Shown: in pieces, positions 1 through 7,574 of the stretch
Position numbering within the stretch: position 1 is the stretch's first letter
How the letters are laid out: each line of letters starts with the position of its first letter
NCBI GenBank assembly: GCA_002480495.1
Contig: DLCG01000021.1
Coordinates: 473 to 64,472 of the forward strand
Length of the DNA: 64,000 nt
Source of the DNA: Rhodobiaceae bacterium UBA7804
GTDB taxonomy: Bacteria; Pseudomonadota; Alphaproteobacteria; Parvibaculales; Parvibaculaceae
Direction: 5' to 3'
Made by a program: the position numbers and the translations under genes
The notes under the pieces: model-generated
What the model saw: only the letters and a program-made list of their open reading frames with translations
Databases searched by the model: none
Told to the model about the DNA's origin: nothing

Positions 1-649
1 CATGAAGAAGCTCATCGCCTATTCGTCGGTCGCTCACATGGGCTTCGTCACCATGGGCATTTTCGCCGCCACCCATCAGGGTGTGCAGGGCGGCATCTTC
101 CAGATGCTCTCTCACGGCTGGGTCTCGGGGGCGCTCTTCCTCTGTGTCGGCGTCATCTATGACCGCATGCACACGCGTGAGATCGCGGCCTATGGCGGTC
201 TTGTGAACCGCATGCCGCTCTATGCGGTCGCCTTCATGGTCTTCACCATGGCGAATGTCGGCTTGCCGGGCACCAGCGGTTTTGTCGGCGAGTTCCTCAC
301 CATCGTAGGCACATTCCAGGTCAACACCTGGGTTGCCGCCATCGCCGCGACGGGCGTCATCCTTGCCGCCGGTTATGCGCTCTATCTCTATCGCCGCATC
401 GCATTCGGCGCGATCGAGAAGGACACGCTCAAGTCGATCATGGACCTGAACCGCCGCGAAATGATCACCCTCGCGCCGCTTCTCGCTGCCACGATTTTCT
501 TCGGTGTCTATCCGGCTCCGATCATGCATGTGACGGAAGTGTCGGTGGACAATCTCGTCACGAACTACCAGGCCGCCGTAGAGGCGCATCGCCTCGCGGG
601 CGATACGGGTTTTTTGACCCAGGTCGCCAGCCTCTTCACCGGTCGCTAG
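1..649 (+). CDS. nuoM: NADH-quinone oxidoreductase subunit M, C-terminal part (cut by window edge)
   Basis: This is the C-terminal 215 residues of the NuoM proton-pumping membrane subunit of respiratory complex I; the reading frame enters from before base 1. The sequence KKLIAYSSVAHMG and the following glycine- and proline-rich transmembrane helices (NVGLPGTSGFVGEF) are typical of the Mrp-antiporter-like fold shared by NuoL, M and N. NuoN follows 19 bases downstream on the same strand, as expected for the end of a nuo operon. The missing N-terminal half lies outside the window, so the total length cannot be judged. No frame disruption is seen. Confidence 0.96.
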   Translation, partial: MKKLIAYSSVAHMGFVTMGIFAATHQGVQGGIFQMLSHGWVSGALFLCVGVIYDRMHTREIAAYGGLVNRMPLYAVAFMVFTMANVGLPGTSGFVGEFLTIVGTFQVNTWVAAIAATGVILAAGYALYLYRRIAFGAIEKDTLKSIMDLNRREMITLAPLLAATIFFGVYPAPIMHVTEVSVDNLVTNYQAAVEAHRLAGDTGFLTQVASLFTGR

Positions 650-668
650 GTCTCGGGAACGAAAGAAC

Positions 669-2117
669 ATGGAACAAGCAGTGACCCACGTCCCGGACTT
701 CCTGCCCGCCTTGCCTGAAATCCTCATGGCGGCGGGCGCCATGGCGCTTCTCATGTGGGGTGTCTTCCGCAAGTGCGACGCGCGCGAAACGGGCATCGGC
801 GCCATCGGCCTTCTCGTGCTTGTCGGCGCGCTGCTCGTGATCGAGCCCAACGCGGCCGTGCAGACCTTCGGCGGCATGTTCGTGGTCGACGGCTTCACGA
901 AGTTCATGAAGCTGCTCATTCTTCTCGCCGCCATCGCCGCCATCATCATGTCATTCGGCTATATCCGCCGTGAGAAGATGGATCGCTTCGAGTTCCCCGT
1001 GCTCATCGTCCTTGCGACGCTCGGCATGTTCATGATGGTCTCGGCGAACGGGCTCATCTCGCTCTATATGGGTCTCGAGCTGCAGAGCTTGTCGCTCTAT
1101 GTCATCGCGGCCATCAATCGCGACAATGCGCGCGCCACGGAAGCGGGCCTCAAATATTTCGTCCTCGGCGCTCTTGCCTCCGGCATGCTGCTTTACGGCG
1201 CCTCGCTCGTTTACGGCTTCACCGGCAGCGTCGAATTCACGGCAATTGCAGGCGTCCTCGCCGCCGAGGGCATGAACATCGGCGTCATCTTCGGCATCGT
1301 CTTCGTGCTTGCTGGCCTTGCCTTCAAGATTTCGGCTGTCCCCTTCCATATGTGGACGCCGGACGTCTACGAAGGCGCGCCGACGCCGGTCACGGCCTTC
1401 TTCGGCGGCGCGCCCAAGGTCGCCGCCATGGCGCTCATCCTGCGTATTCTGTTCGGCGCCTTCCCCTCGATGGAAGATCAGTGGCAGCAGATCATCGTCT
1501 TCATCTCCATCGCCTCGATGGTGCTGGGCGCCTTCGCCGCCATCGGCCAGACCAACATCAAGCGCCTCATGGCCTACAGCTCGATCTCGCATATGGGCTT
1601 CGCGCTTGTCGGTCTCGCCGCCGGAACGCCGGAAGGCGTGCGCGGCGTGCTGATCTATCTCGTCATCTATGTGGTGATGAATGTCGGCGTCTTCTGCTGC
1701 ATCCTCGCGATGAACCGCAAGGAAGGCTATGTCGAGTCGATCTCCGATCTCGCGGGCCTTTCGCGCAATCAGCCAATGATGGCCTTCCTCCTCGCCATGC
1801 TGATGTTCTCGCTGGCGGGCGTGCCGCCGCTCGCGGGCTTCTTCGGCAAGTTCTATGTCTTCCTCGCCGCCATTGAGGCGGGGCTCTATCCGCTTGCCGT
1901 CATCGGCGTGCTGTCGAGCGTCGTCGGCGCCTTCTACTATCTGCGCGTCGTGAAGGTGATGTATTTCGACGAGCCGGCCGAGCCCTTCGAGCAGCCCATG
2001 CCCGGCGAGCTCGCGGCCATTCTCGGTGTCTCCAGCGTCTTCACGCTTTTCTTCTTCGTCTATCCGGCGCCGCTCATTATCGGTGCGCAGGCGGCCGTCG
2101 GCGCGCTCCTGCCTTAA
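669..2117 (+). CDS. nuoN: NADH-quinone oxidoreductase subunit N
   Basis: NuoN is the antiporter-like inner-membrane subunit of complex I that couples NADH oxidation to proton pumping. The 482-residue product is the usual length and is made almost entirely of hydrophobic helices. Family motifs include the helix with MGLELQSLSLYV, FKISAVPFHMWTPDVYEG with its conserved lysine, and KRLMAYSSISHMGF. The ATG at 669 follows nuoM closely. It is the last nuo gene here; birA starts three bases after its stop, so birA and rnj are probably in the same transcript. Confidence 0.97.
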   Translation: MEQAVTHVPDFLPALPEILMAAGAMALLMWGVFRKCDARETGIGAIGLLVLVGALLVIEPNAAVQTFGGMFVVDGFTKFMKLLILLAAIAAIIMSFGYIRREKMDRFEFPVLIVLATLGMFMMVSANGLISLYMGLELQSLSLYVIAAINRDNARATEAGLKYFVLGALASGMLLYGASLVYGFTGSVEFTAIAGVLAAEGMNIGVIFGIVFVLAGLAFKISAVPFHMWTPDVYEGAPTPVTAFFGGAPKVAAMALILRILFGAFPSMEDQWQQIIVFISIASMVLGAFAAIGQTNIKRLMAYSSISHMGFALVGLAAGTPEGVRGVLIYLVIYVVMNVGVFCCILAMNRKEGYVESISDLAGLSRNQPMMAFLLAMLMFSLAGVPPLAGFFGKFYVFLAAIEAGLYPLAVIGVLSSVVGAFYYLRVVKVMYFDEPAEPFEQPMPGELAAILGVSSVFTLFFFVYPAPLIIGAQAAVGALLP

Positions 2118-2120
2118 AGC

Positions 2121-2873
2121 ATGACCGCCGATATCCGCCGCTTCGACGAGATCGACAGCACCAACGAAGAGGCGCGCCGTCTCGGCGATGCGGGGCAGGA
2201 GGGGCCGGTCTGGATCGTCGCCGCCCGGCAGACGGCGGGCCGCGGCCGCCGGGGCCGGGCATGGGAAAGCCCCACCGGCAATTTCATGGGCACGCTCTAT
2301 CTCACGCCGCGCTGCGGCCCGCGCGAGGCGGGGGAGCTTTCCTTCGTCGCCGCGCTCGCCGTCCATGATGCGGTGGCCTCGCTCCTCCCGCCGCCGCTCC
2401 GGCCCGCGCTCCGCCTCAAATGGCCGAACGATCTTCTCCATGAGCGTGCCAAGCTCGCGGGCATCCTGCTGGAAAGCTCGGGCGTTGCTGGCGCGGAGGT
2501 CGCCTGGGTCGCCATCGGCATGGGTGTGAACCTCGCGGTCCATCCCGAAGGCCTCGAATATCCCGCCACGTCGCTGGCGGCGATGGGCGTCCCCGGCGTC
2601 ACGCCGGATGACGCGCTCAAGGCGCTCGACGCTTCCTTCGAGCACTGGCTGGCTGTCTGGCGCGGCGTGCAGGGCTTCGCCGCCATTCGCGAGGCCTGGC
2701 TGAAGCGCGCCGAGGGCATTGGCTGTTCCATAACCGTGCGCCTCTCTGCCGGCAATATCGAGGGTACCTTCGAGGGCCTCGCCCCCGATGGCGGCCTCCA
2801 GCTCCGCTTGCCCGATGGCCGCCTGGAACTCGTCTCCGCCGGGGATGTGTTCTTTGGGCCGCCCGTGCAATAA
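2121..2873 (+). CDS. birA: Biotin--[acetyl-CoA-carboxylase] ligase, monofunctional
   Basis: The protein attaches biotin, through biotinyl-AMP, to the carrier lysine of biotin-dependent carboxylases in the cytoplasm. The ligase core is visible: STNEEA near the N-terminus, the glycine- and arginine-rich biotinyl-AMP loop GRGRRGRAW around residue 38, and KWPNDL around residue 97. At 250 residues it begins directly with the catalytic domain and lacks the N-terminal helix-turn-helix of E. coli BirA, so it should be an enzyme only and not a repressor. It starts three bases after nuoN and ends directly before rnj, an order I recall from alphaproteobacteria. Confidence 0.95.
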   Translation: MTADIRRFDEIDSTNEEARRLGDAGQEGPVWIVAARQTAGRGRRGRAWESPTGNFMGTLYLTPRCGPREAGELSFVAALAVHDAVASLLPPPLRPALRLKWPNDLLHERAKLAGILLESSGVAGAEVAWVAIGMGVNLAVHPEGLEYPATSLAAMGVPGVTPDDALKALDASFEHWLAVWRGVQGFAAIREAWLKRAEGIGCSITVRLSAGNIEGTFEGLAPDGGLQLRLPDGRLELVSAGDVFFGPPVQ

Positions 2874-2882
2874 TTGCAGAAC

Positions 2883-4592
2883 ATGAGTATCTCCGAGTCC
2901 CCCAGCGCCGCCCGGCCCCGTGCCGCAACACCGGGCGATGAACTCGTCTTCCTCCCGCTTGGCGGGTCCGGCGAGATCGGCATGAACCTGAACCTCTATG
3001 GCTACGGCCCCGAGGATGACCGCCGCTGGATCATCGTCGATCTCGGCGTGACCTTCGGCGACGATCGCACGCCCGGCGTCGATCTCATCATGCCGGACCC
3101 CGTCTTCATCGAGGAGCGGCGCGACGAGCTTCTCGGCATCGTCCTCACTCACGCGCATGAAGACCATATCGGCGCCGTCGCGCATATCTGGCCGCGCCTG
3201 CGCTGCCCGGTTTATGCCACGCCTTTCACCGCGGCCATGGTGCGCGGCAAGCTCATCGAGGCCGGCATCGAGGCCGAAGTGCCCATGCACATCATTCCCC
3301 TCGGCCACCGCTTCGATCTCGGCCCCTTCGACATCGAACTCGTGACGCTCACGCACTCGATCCTCGAACCCAATGCCCTGGCGATCCGGACGCCGCTCGG
3401 CCTCGTCCTTCATACGGGCGACTGGAAGATCGATCCCGATCCCGTCGTCGGCGGCGATATCGACGAGGCACGTCTGCGCGCCATCGGCGATGAAGGCGTG
3501 CGCGCCATCGTCTGCGACAGCACCAATGTCTTCTCGCCCGGCACCTCCGGTTCCGAGGCCGATGTCGCGGCGAGCCTCGTCGAGCTCCTGAAGAACTGCG
3601 AGGGCAGGGTGGCGGTGACGACCTTCGCGTCGAATGTCGCCCGCCTCGAAAGCATCATCCGCGCGGGCGATGCCTGCGGCCGCCATCCCGTTCTCGTCGG
3701 CCGCGCCATGCATCGCGTCGTTGCCGCCGCGCGTGAGGCAGGCTATCTGACCGACCTTCCGCGCATCGTCTCCGAGGATGATGCGGGCTACCTCCCGCGC
3801 GACAAGGTGCTCTTCGTCTGCACGGGCAGCCAGGGCGAGCCGCGCGCCGCGCTTGCCCGCATCGCGGAGGACAGTCACCCCCATCTCGTTCTGGAAAAGG
3901 GCGATACTGTCGTCTTCTCCTCCCGCGTCATCCCGGGAAACGAAACCTCGATCTTCGACCTGCAGAACCTTCTTGCCGAGCGCGGCATCCGCGTCATTAC
4001 CGAGAAAGACCACTTCGTCCATGTTTCCGGTCATCCGTGCAGGGACGAACTGGCCACCATGTATCAATGGATCAGACCGGAAGTCTCGGTCCCGGTTCAT
4101 GGCGAGGCCCGCCATCTGGCCGAACACGCAGCCCTCGCGCGCGAGCTTCAGGTGCCCGAACAGGTGGTGGTGCGAAACGGGCTGATGGTCCGCCTCGCGC
4201 CGGGCCCAGCCGAGGTCGTGGACGAGGCTCCCTCGGGCCGCATCTATCTCGATGGGGATGTGCTGACGGATCAGGACGAGGGCGCTGTGCAGGAGCGCCG
4301 CCGTCTGGCCTTCGCGGGCTCCGTTTTCGTCTCCGTCGTGCTGGACGGCAAGGGCGAGGTTCGGGGCGATCCCCAGGTCCGTCTCATGGGCCTGCCGGAG
4401 GAGGATTCCTTCGGCGTCCCCTTCGAGGACAGGGCGCTCGATGCAGTGGACGACGCGCTGGACCGGCTCCCCGCCAAGCGCCGCAAGGACGACGATGCCG
4501 TAGCGGAATTCTTGCGTCGCGCCGTGCGCGGCGCGCTCCGCCGCGAATGGGGCAAGAAACCCCAGGTAGCCGTGGTCGTTACCCGCATCTAG
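2883..4592 (+). CDS. rnj: Ribonuclease J family metallo-beta-lactamase nuclease
   Basis: RNase J is a beta-CASP metallo-beta-lactamase ribonuclease with endonuclease and 5'-3' exonuclease activity in RNA processing and decay. The product opens with LPLGGSGEIGMN, carries the metal-binding motif HAHEDH around residue 90, the downstream HTGDWK segment, and beta-CASP features including VHVSGH. The frame is open from a TTG at 2874 directly after the birA stop, but the ATG at 2883 gives a normal N-terminus and about 569 residues, so it is preferred. The gene is tightly coupled to birA. The antisense strand also carries a very long open frame, which is a codon-composition artefact. Confidence 0.93.
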   Translation: MSISESPSAARPRAATPGDELVFLPLGGSGEIGMNLNLYGYGPEDDRRWIIVDLGVTFGDDRTPGVDLIMPDPVFIEERRDELLGIVLTHAHEDHIGAVAHIWPRLRCPVYATPFTAAMVRGKLIEAGIEAEVPMHIIPLGHRFDLGPFDIELVTLTHSILEPNALAIRTPLGLVLHTGDWKIDPDPVVGGDIDEARLRAIGDEGVRAIVCDSTNVFSPGTSGSEADVAASLVELLKNCEGRVAVTTFASNVARLESIIRAGDACGRHPVLVGRAMHRVVAAAREAGYLTDLPRIVSEDDAGYLPRDKVLFVCTGSQGEPRAALARIAEDSHPHLVLEKGDTVVFSSRVIPGNETSIFDLQNLLAERGIRVITEKDHFVHVSGHPCRDELATMYQWIRPEVSVPVHGEARHLAEHAALARELQVPEQVVVRNGLMVRLAPGPAEVVDEAPSGRIYLDGDVLTDQDEGAVQERRRLAFAGSVFVSVVLDGKGEVRGDPQVRLMGLPEEDSFGVPFEDRALDAVDDALDRLPAKRRKDDDAVAEFLRRAVRGALRREWGKKPQVAVVVTRI

Positions 4593-4672
4593 CTCCCTTG
4601 CCCGCACCTCTGATCCGGCCTAAACATGAAGCCAGCAGAATTCTGAAACCGCTCTAAACCACGGGATAAACC

Positions 4673-5077
4673 ATGCTCGGACCGCTCAATCACGTTGCCA
4701 TCGCCGTTCCGGACATCAAGGCGGCCGCGGAGACCTACCGCAAGAAATTCAATGCGAAGGTCTCGGAAGCCGTGCCGCAGCCGGACCACGGCGTGACCAC
4801 CGTCTTCGTCGATCTCGGCAACACCAAGATCGAACTGCTGGAGCCGCTCGGCGAAGACTCGCCCATCGCCGGTTTCCTCGCCAAGAATCCGAAGGGTGGC
4901 ATTCATCACATCTGCATCGAGGTGGAAGATATCGACGCCGCTTGCGAGAAGATGAACAGTGAAGGTGTCACCATCACGGGCACCGGCAAGCCGAAGATCG
5001 GCGCGCATGGCAAGCCCGTTGTCTTCCTTCACCCGAAGGATATGAACGGCACCCTTGTCGAGCTCGAGCAGGCCTGA
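4673..5077 (+). CDS. mce: Methylmalonyl-CoA epimerase
   Basis: This enzyme interconverts (R)- and (S)-methylmalonyl-CoA in the propionyl-CoA to succinyl-CoA route. The 134-residue product is a complete vicinal-oxygen-chelate protein with two beta-alpha-beta-beta-beta modules. Metal-ligand positions are visible in LNHVAIAVPD (first histidine), GIHHICIEV (second histidine) and a terminal glutamate in GTLVELEQ. Length and motifs match the family well. A gap of about 80 bases separates it from rnj, with ATG 4673 as the only sensible start. The DUF1467 gene follows within 14 bases, suggesting co-transcription. Confidence 0.93.
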   Translation: MLGPLNHVAIAVPDIKAAAETYRKKFNAKVSEAVPQPDHGVTTVFVDLGNTKIELLEPLGEDSPIAGFLAKNPKGGIHHICIEVEDIDAACEKMNSEGVTITGTGKPKIGAHGKPVVFLHPKDMNGTLVELEQA

Positions 5078-5090
5078 GGCGCGCGGCCGC

Positions 5091-5366
5091 ATGGATCCGA
5101 TAGCCGGCATCGCGATCTATTTCGTTCTCTGGTGGGTCACGCTTTTTGCCGTGCTGCCCTGGGGTGTTCGCTCCCAGCACGAGGCCGATAGTGTGACCCC
5201 CGGCACGGAGCGGGGTGCCCCCGTCGCGCCCGCCCTCTGGAAGAAGGCGCTCGCCACCACGCTCATCGCGGGCATCCTCTGGCTTTTCGTCGCCTGGATC
5301 TACATCTACCAGCCGATCTCCTTCGACGACATTCCCTTCATGCCGGACCTCAGCGCCGAATACTGA
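5091..5366 (+). CDS. DUF1467 family small inner-membrane protein
   Basis: This is a 91-residue protein with two predicted transmembrane helices: residues about 6-24 (IYFVLWWVTLFAVLPWGV) and about 57-77 (TLIAGILWLFVAWIYIY). The segment PWGVRSQ with an acidic stretch after it is characteristic of DUF1467, an alphaproteobacterial family of unknown function often encoded next to mce and proS. The frame is open from 5055, but ATG 5091 begins right at the conserved region and avoids overlapping mce, so it is chosen. No function is claimed. Confidence 0.85.
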   Translation: MDPIAGIAIYFVLWWVTLFAVLPWGVRSQHEADSVTPGTERGAPVAPALWKKALATTLIAGILWLFVAWIYIYQPISFDDIPFMPDLSAEY

Positions 5367-5388
5367 GTCGCCTGTCCCGGTTTCCATT

Positions 5389-5500
5389 CATCGTCATTGC
5401 GAGGAGGCCATAGGCCGACGGAGCAATCCAGGGGCCGCTTGCTCGGCGGTACTGATTCTGGGATTGCTTCGCGGGGCGAGCCCGCCCCGCGCACCGCCCG
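5389..5500. repeat. Dispersed palindromic intergenic repeat (CATTGCGAGGAG...GCAATCC type)
   Basis: The segment starts TCATTGCGAGGAGGCC and carries GGAGCAATCCAG near 5420-5431, with an inverted partner GGGATTGCTTCGC at about 5460-5472 and a GC-rich hairpin GGGGCGAGCCCGCCCC after it. This wording recalls palindromic elements scattered through many alphaproteobacterial genomes. Only one copy lies in this window, so the assignment rests on memory of the motif and on the internal symmetry. It is downstream of the DUF1467 gene and could also act as a transcript-end structure. Confidence 0.55.
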
Positions 5501-5540
5501 AAGGGCGATATAACCGGCCCTGCCTTCGGGACAAAAAAGC

Positions 5541-5683
5541 CAAAAAAAAGCAAGGTCAGCTTTCGCTGCCTTGCTTGCTTTAGTGTTCCCTCGTGTCGCG
5601 CCTCCGCGATCCTTTGCGGATCGTCGAAGTCAGCGTTCCCTCCCTAAACTTGGGCTGCGCTTGTGCGCTTTTCCCTTTTTGTG
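5541..5683 (-). ncRNA. Candidate small RNA of about 140 nt
   Basis: The interval between a good minus-strand promoter and a textbook minus-strand terminator has no plausible gene but holds several local hairpins. These are TCCCTT/AAGGGA (5672-5690), GCGC/GCGC (5657-5668), CGATCC/GGATCG (5607-5623) and the terminator stem. GAGGGAAC occurs twice on the minus strand, 50 bases apart (5592-5585 and 5642-5635), in the single-stranded parts. I could not assign it to a known family. It could also be the processed 3' untranslated region of the permease gene, which ends at 5806 on the same strand. Confidence 0.45.
5542..5575 (-). terminator. Rho-independent terminator with GAAA tetraloop
   Basis: Read on the minus strand, AGCAAGG-CAGC pairs with GCTG-A-CCTTGCT around a GAAA tetraloop (one bulged base), followed directly by a run of T (complement of the A run at 5542-5549). 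It serves the candidate small RNA and probably the permease transcript. Confidence 0.8.
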
Positions 5684-5689
5684 GAAGGG

Positions 5690-5718
5690 ACTATAGCCAC
5701 CCTGCGGCGAGGTGTCAC
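5690..5718 (-). promoter_or_regulatory. Candidate sigma-70 promoter for minus-strand small RNA
   Basis: On the minus strand GTGACA (bases 5718-5713) is followed after 17 bases by TATAGT (5695-5690). Each hexamer matches five of six consensus positions and the spacing is ideal. Transcription would start near 5683 and run toward the strong terminator at 5575-5542. There is no coding frame between the two. Confidence 0.5.
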
Positions 5719-5805
5719 GCCCCTTTTTGCCCCTCGGGAAATTTTTGCAGCATTATGAGTCGCGGCGCGAAACTTCCGGTCCGCCTCGCGTCTCCGAATG
5801 GCATT

Positions 5806-7116
5806 TCATTGCAGGGCGAGTTTCACCATGAAGGCCAGCGCGATGATCGAGACGGCCCAGTTGAGGTCCTGCGCCCGTCCGGAGACGAGTTTGATCGCCG
5901 CATAGGAGATCACACCGAGCCCGATCCCGCTGGCGATCGAATAGGTGAAGGGAATGGCAAGCGCGGTGATGAGCGCGGGTGCCGTCTCCGTCACATCGCC
6001 CCATTCGAGATGGGCGAGGCTTCGTGCCATCAGGCAGGCGATGAAGACGAGGGCAGGGGCCGTCGCATAGAGAGGCACAGTCTCGGCAAGCGGCGCGAGA
6101 ACGAGGCTCGCAATGAAGAGAAGACCGGCGGTCACCGCCATCAGCCCCGTCCTTCCGCCAGCCTCGACACCCGCAGCGCTCTCTATGTAGCTGGTGGTGG
6201 AGGAGGTGCCGAGCACCGCACCGATAATTGTCGCAGAGGAATCGGCCACCATCGCCTTGCGTAGACGGGGCAGTTTCCCTTCCTCATCCGCCATGCCCGC
6301 ATGTTGCCCGACGCTGAGCAGCGTTCCCGTCGTGTCGAGCACATCGACCAGCAGGAACACGAAGACGATGGTCACGAACCCGGCGCTGATCGCGCCCGCA
6401 AGGTCCATCTCGAAGAATGTCGGTGCGAGGGAAGGGGGCGTCGACGCGATCCCGTGAAGCGGTTGCAGTCCGAGGAGCACGGCGACGGCGGTCACGCCGA
6501 GGATCGTCGCCATGATCGCGCCGGGCACGCGCCTGTACTGCGCGGCGACCAACGCGACAAAGCCTGCCATCGCAAGCAGCGTTCCCGGTACGGCAAGAAC
6601 GCCGAGCGTCACGAGCGTAACGGGGTGATCCGCCACCACGCCTGCATTTTCGAGTCCGATCAGCGCGAGGAAGAAACCGATGCCCGCGCCGATCCCGTAT
6701 TTGAGCGAGCGGGGAATGGAATTCACGAGCTTCTCGCGCAAGGGAGAGAGTGACATGAGCAGGAACAGCACGCCTGAAAGAAACACGCCGCCAAGCGCAA
6801 GCCGCCAGTCGCCGCCGAATTGCGGCACGACGGAAAAGGCGAAATAGGCGTTGAGCCCCATGCCCGGCGCGAGCGCCACGGGATAGTTCGCATAGAGCCC
6901 CATGATGAGAGAGCCTGCCGCCGCTGCAAGGCAGGTCGCGACGAACACCGCGCCGAAATCCATCCCCGCCTTCGACAGGATCGCCGGATTGACGAAGATG
7001 ATATAGGCCATCGTCAGATAGGTGGTTAACCCGGCGACGATCTCGGTACGGACGGTCGTCCCATGCGCCTTCAGCGCGAACAATCGCTCGAAAATCCCGC
7101 TTCCCCCATCTGCCAT
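5806..7116 (-). CDS. NCS2/AzgA-type purine (adenine/guanine/hypoxanthine) permease
   Basis: This 436-residue inner-membrane transporter probably imports purine bases by proton symport. It matches the AzgA-like branch of the nucleobase-cation symporter-2 superfamily. It has an N-terminal segment with TEIVAGLTTYLTMAYIIFVNP, the substrate-site segment APGMGLNAYFAF, the helix with GIGAGIGFFLALIGL, and the second half-repeat LGTSSTTSYIESAAGV. About a dozen transmembrane segments are apparent. ATG 7116 gives a normal cytoplasmic N-terminus. The upstream 200 bases carry a palindromic repeat. Exact base specificity cannot be read from sequence. Confidence 0.9.
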   Translation of the reverse strand: MADGGSGIFERLFALKAHGTTVRTEIVAGLTTYLTMAYIIFVNPAILSKAGMDFGAVFVATCLAAAAGSLIMGLYANYPVALAPGMGLNAYFAFSVVPQFGGDWRLALGGVFLSGVLFLLMSLSPLREKLVNSIPRSLKYGIGAGIGFFLALIGLENAGVVADHPVTLVTLGVLAVPGTLLAMAGFVALVAAQYRRVPGAIMATILGVTAVAVLLGLQPLHGIASTPPSLAPTFFEMDLAGAISAGFVTIVFVFLLVDVLDTTGTLLSVGQHAGMADEEGKLPRLRKAMVADSSATIIGAVLGTSSTTSYIESAAGVEAGGRTGLMAVTAGLLFIASLVLAPLAETVPLYATAPALVFIACLMARSLAHLEWGDVTETAPALITALAIPFTYSIASGIGLGVISYAAIKLVSGRAQDLNWAVSIIALAFMVKLALQ

Positions 7117-7157
7117 CCTGCTTCCCCCGATGTCTTGATACGCCAGCCAGAAATAGA

Positions 7158-7250
7158 AATGTCATCCCGGGATTTATTCCCGGGACCCATTGGCCTCTCG
7201 CTTTGTAGGAGCGTGGCTTGGGTCCCGGCAACGAGTGCCGGGATGACATT
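7158..7250. repeat. 93-bp nested palindromic repeat (GTCATCCCGG...CCGGGATGAC type)
   Basis: The outer arms AATGTCATCCCGG (7158-7170) and CCGGGATGACATT (7238-7250) are perfect 13-bp inverted repeats. Inside, CCGGGACCCA (7180-7189) pairs with TGGGTCCCGG (7219-7228). The whole element can fold as a long cruciform. Partial relatives appear near 15864 and 21931. It lies between the divergent permease and the 82-residue gene and probably belongs to a dispersed repeat family. Confidence 0.7.
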
Positions 7251-7325
7251 TTTGTTTGGAAGAAATCTACTCCATAATGCGTCCCCCCGCTCAGTAGCAA
7301 TGTTCCGGCATGGACACGCACGCTG

Positions 7326-7574
7326 ATGAACCTTGACGAACTCCGCCATTTGCTAATCCAACGAAACATTAAGCCGGAGGCGGTTTATTTGGATATGGGA
7401 GGCGAAATAGGCGCGGAAAAATACAGTATCGAGAGATCTGGTCTGGTTTGGGAAGTCTACTACGCAGAACGCGGGCAGAAGAGCGGTCTGAAGCGTTTCG
7501 CAGAAGAGGACGAAGCCTGTCGTCATTTACTGGCGCTACTTGAGGACGACACAAGTGTATGGAAGAAATCTTGA
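7326..7574 (+). CDS. Hypothetical 82-residue acidic protein, possibly immunity-protein-like
   Basis: This small soluble protein has no signal peptide or membrane segment. The central part (WEVYYAERGQKSGLKRF followed by an acidic stretch, EDEACRHLLALL) reminds me of small proteins annotated as polymorphic-toxin immunity proteins, but I cannot confirm this and no toxin gene is adjacent. The ATG at 7326 is the natural start, though no strong ribosome site precedes it. The stop overlaps the start region of the next gene. The codon use is less GC-biased than its neighbours, which fits acquisition by transfer. No function is assigned. Confidence 0.55.
   Translation: MNLDELRHLLIQRNIKPEAVYLDMGGEIGAEKYSIERSGLVWEVYYAERGQKSGLKRFAEEDEACRHLLALLEDDTSVWKKS

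Noticed and set aside
951..4607. 1218-codon open frame on the minus strand opposite nuoN-birA-rnj
   Set aside because: It runs antisense to three well-recognised genes. The long open frame follows from the strong GC bias at third codon positions. The translation is charged and repetitive with no motif.
5541..5683. 6S RNA, 4.5S RNA or tmRNA as identity of the small-RNA candidate
   Set aside because: The closing-stem and central-bubble pattern of 6S, the SRP Alu/GGAA core, and a tRNA-like end are not seen.
5593..6264. 223-codon plus-strand frame across the small-RNA region and the permease end
   Set aside because: The second half is antisense to the permease; the first half has no ribosome site and coincides with the small-RNA candidate.
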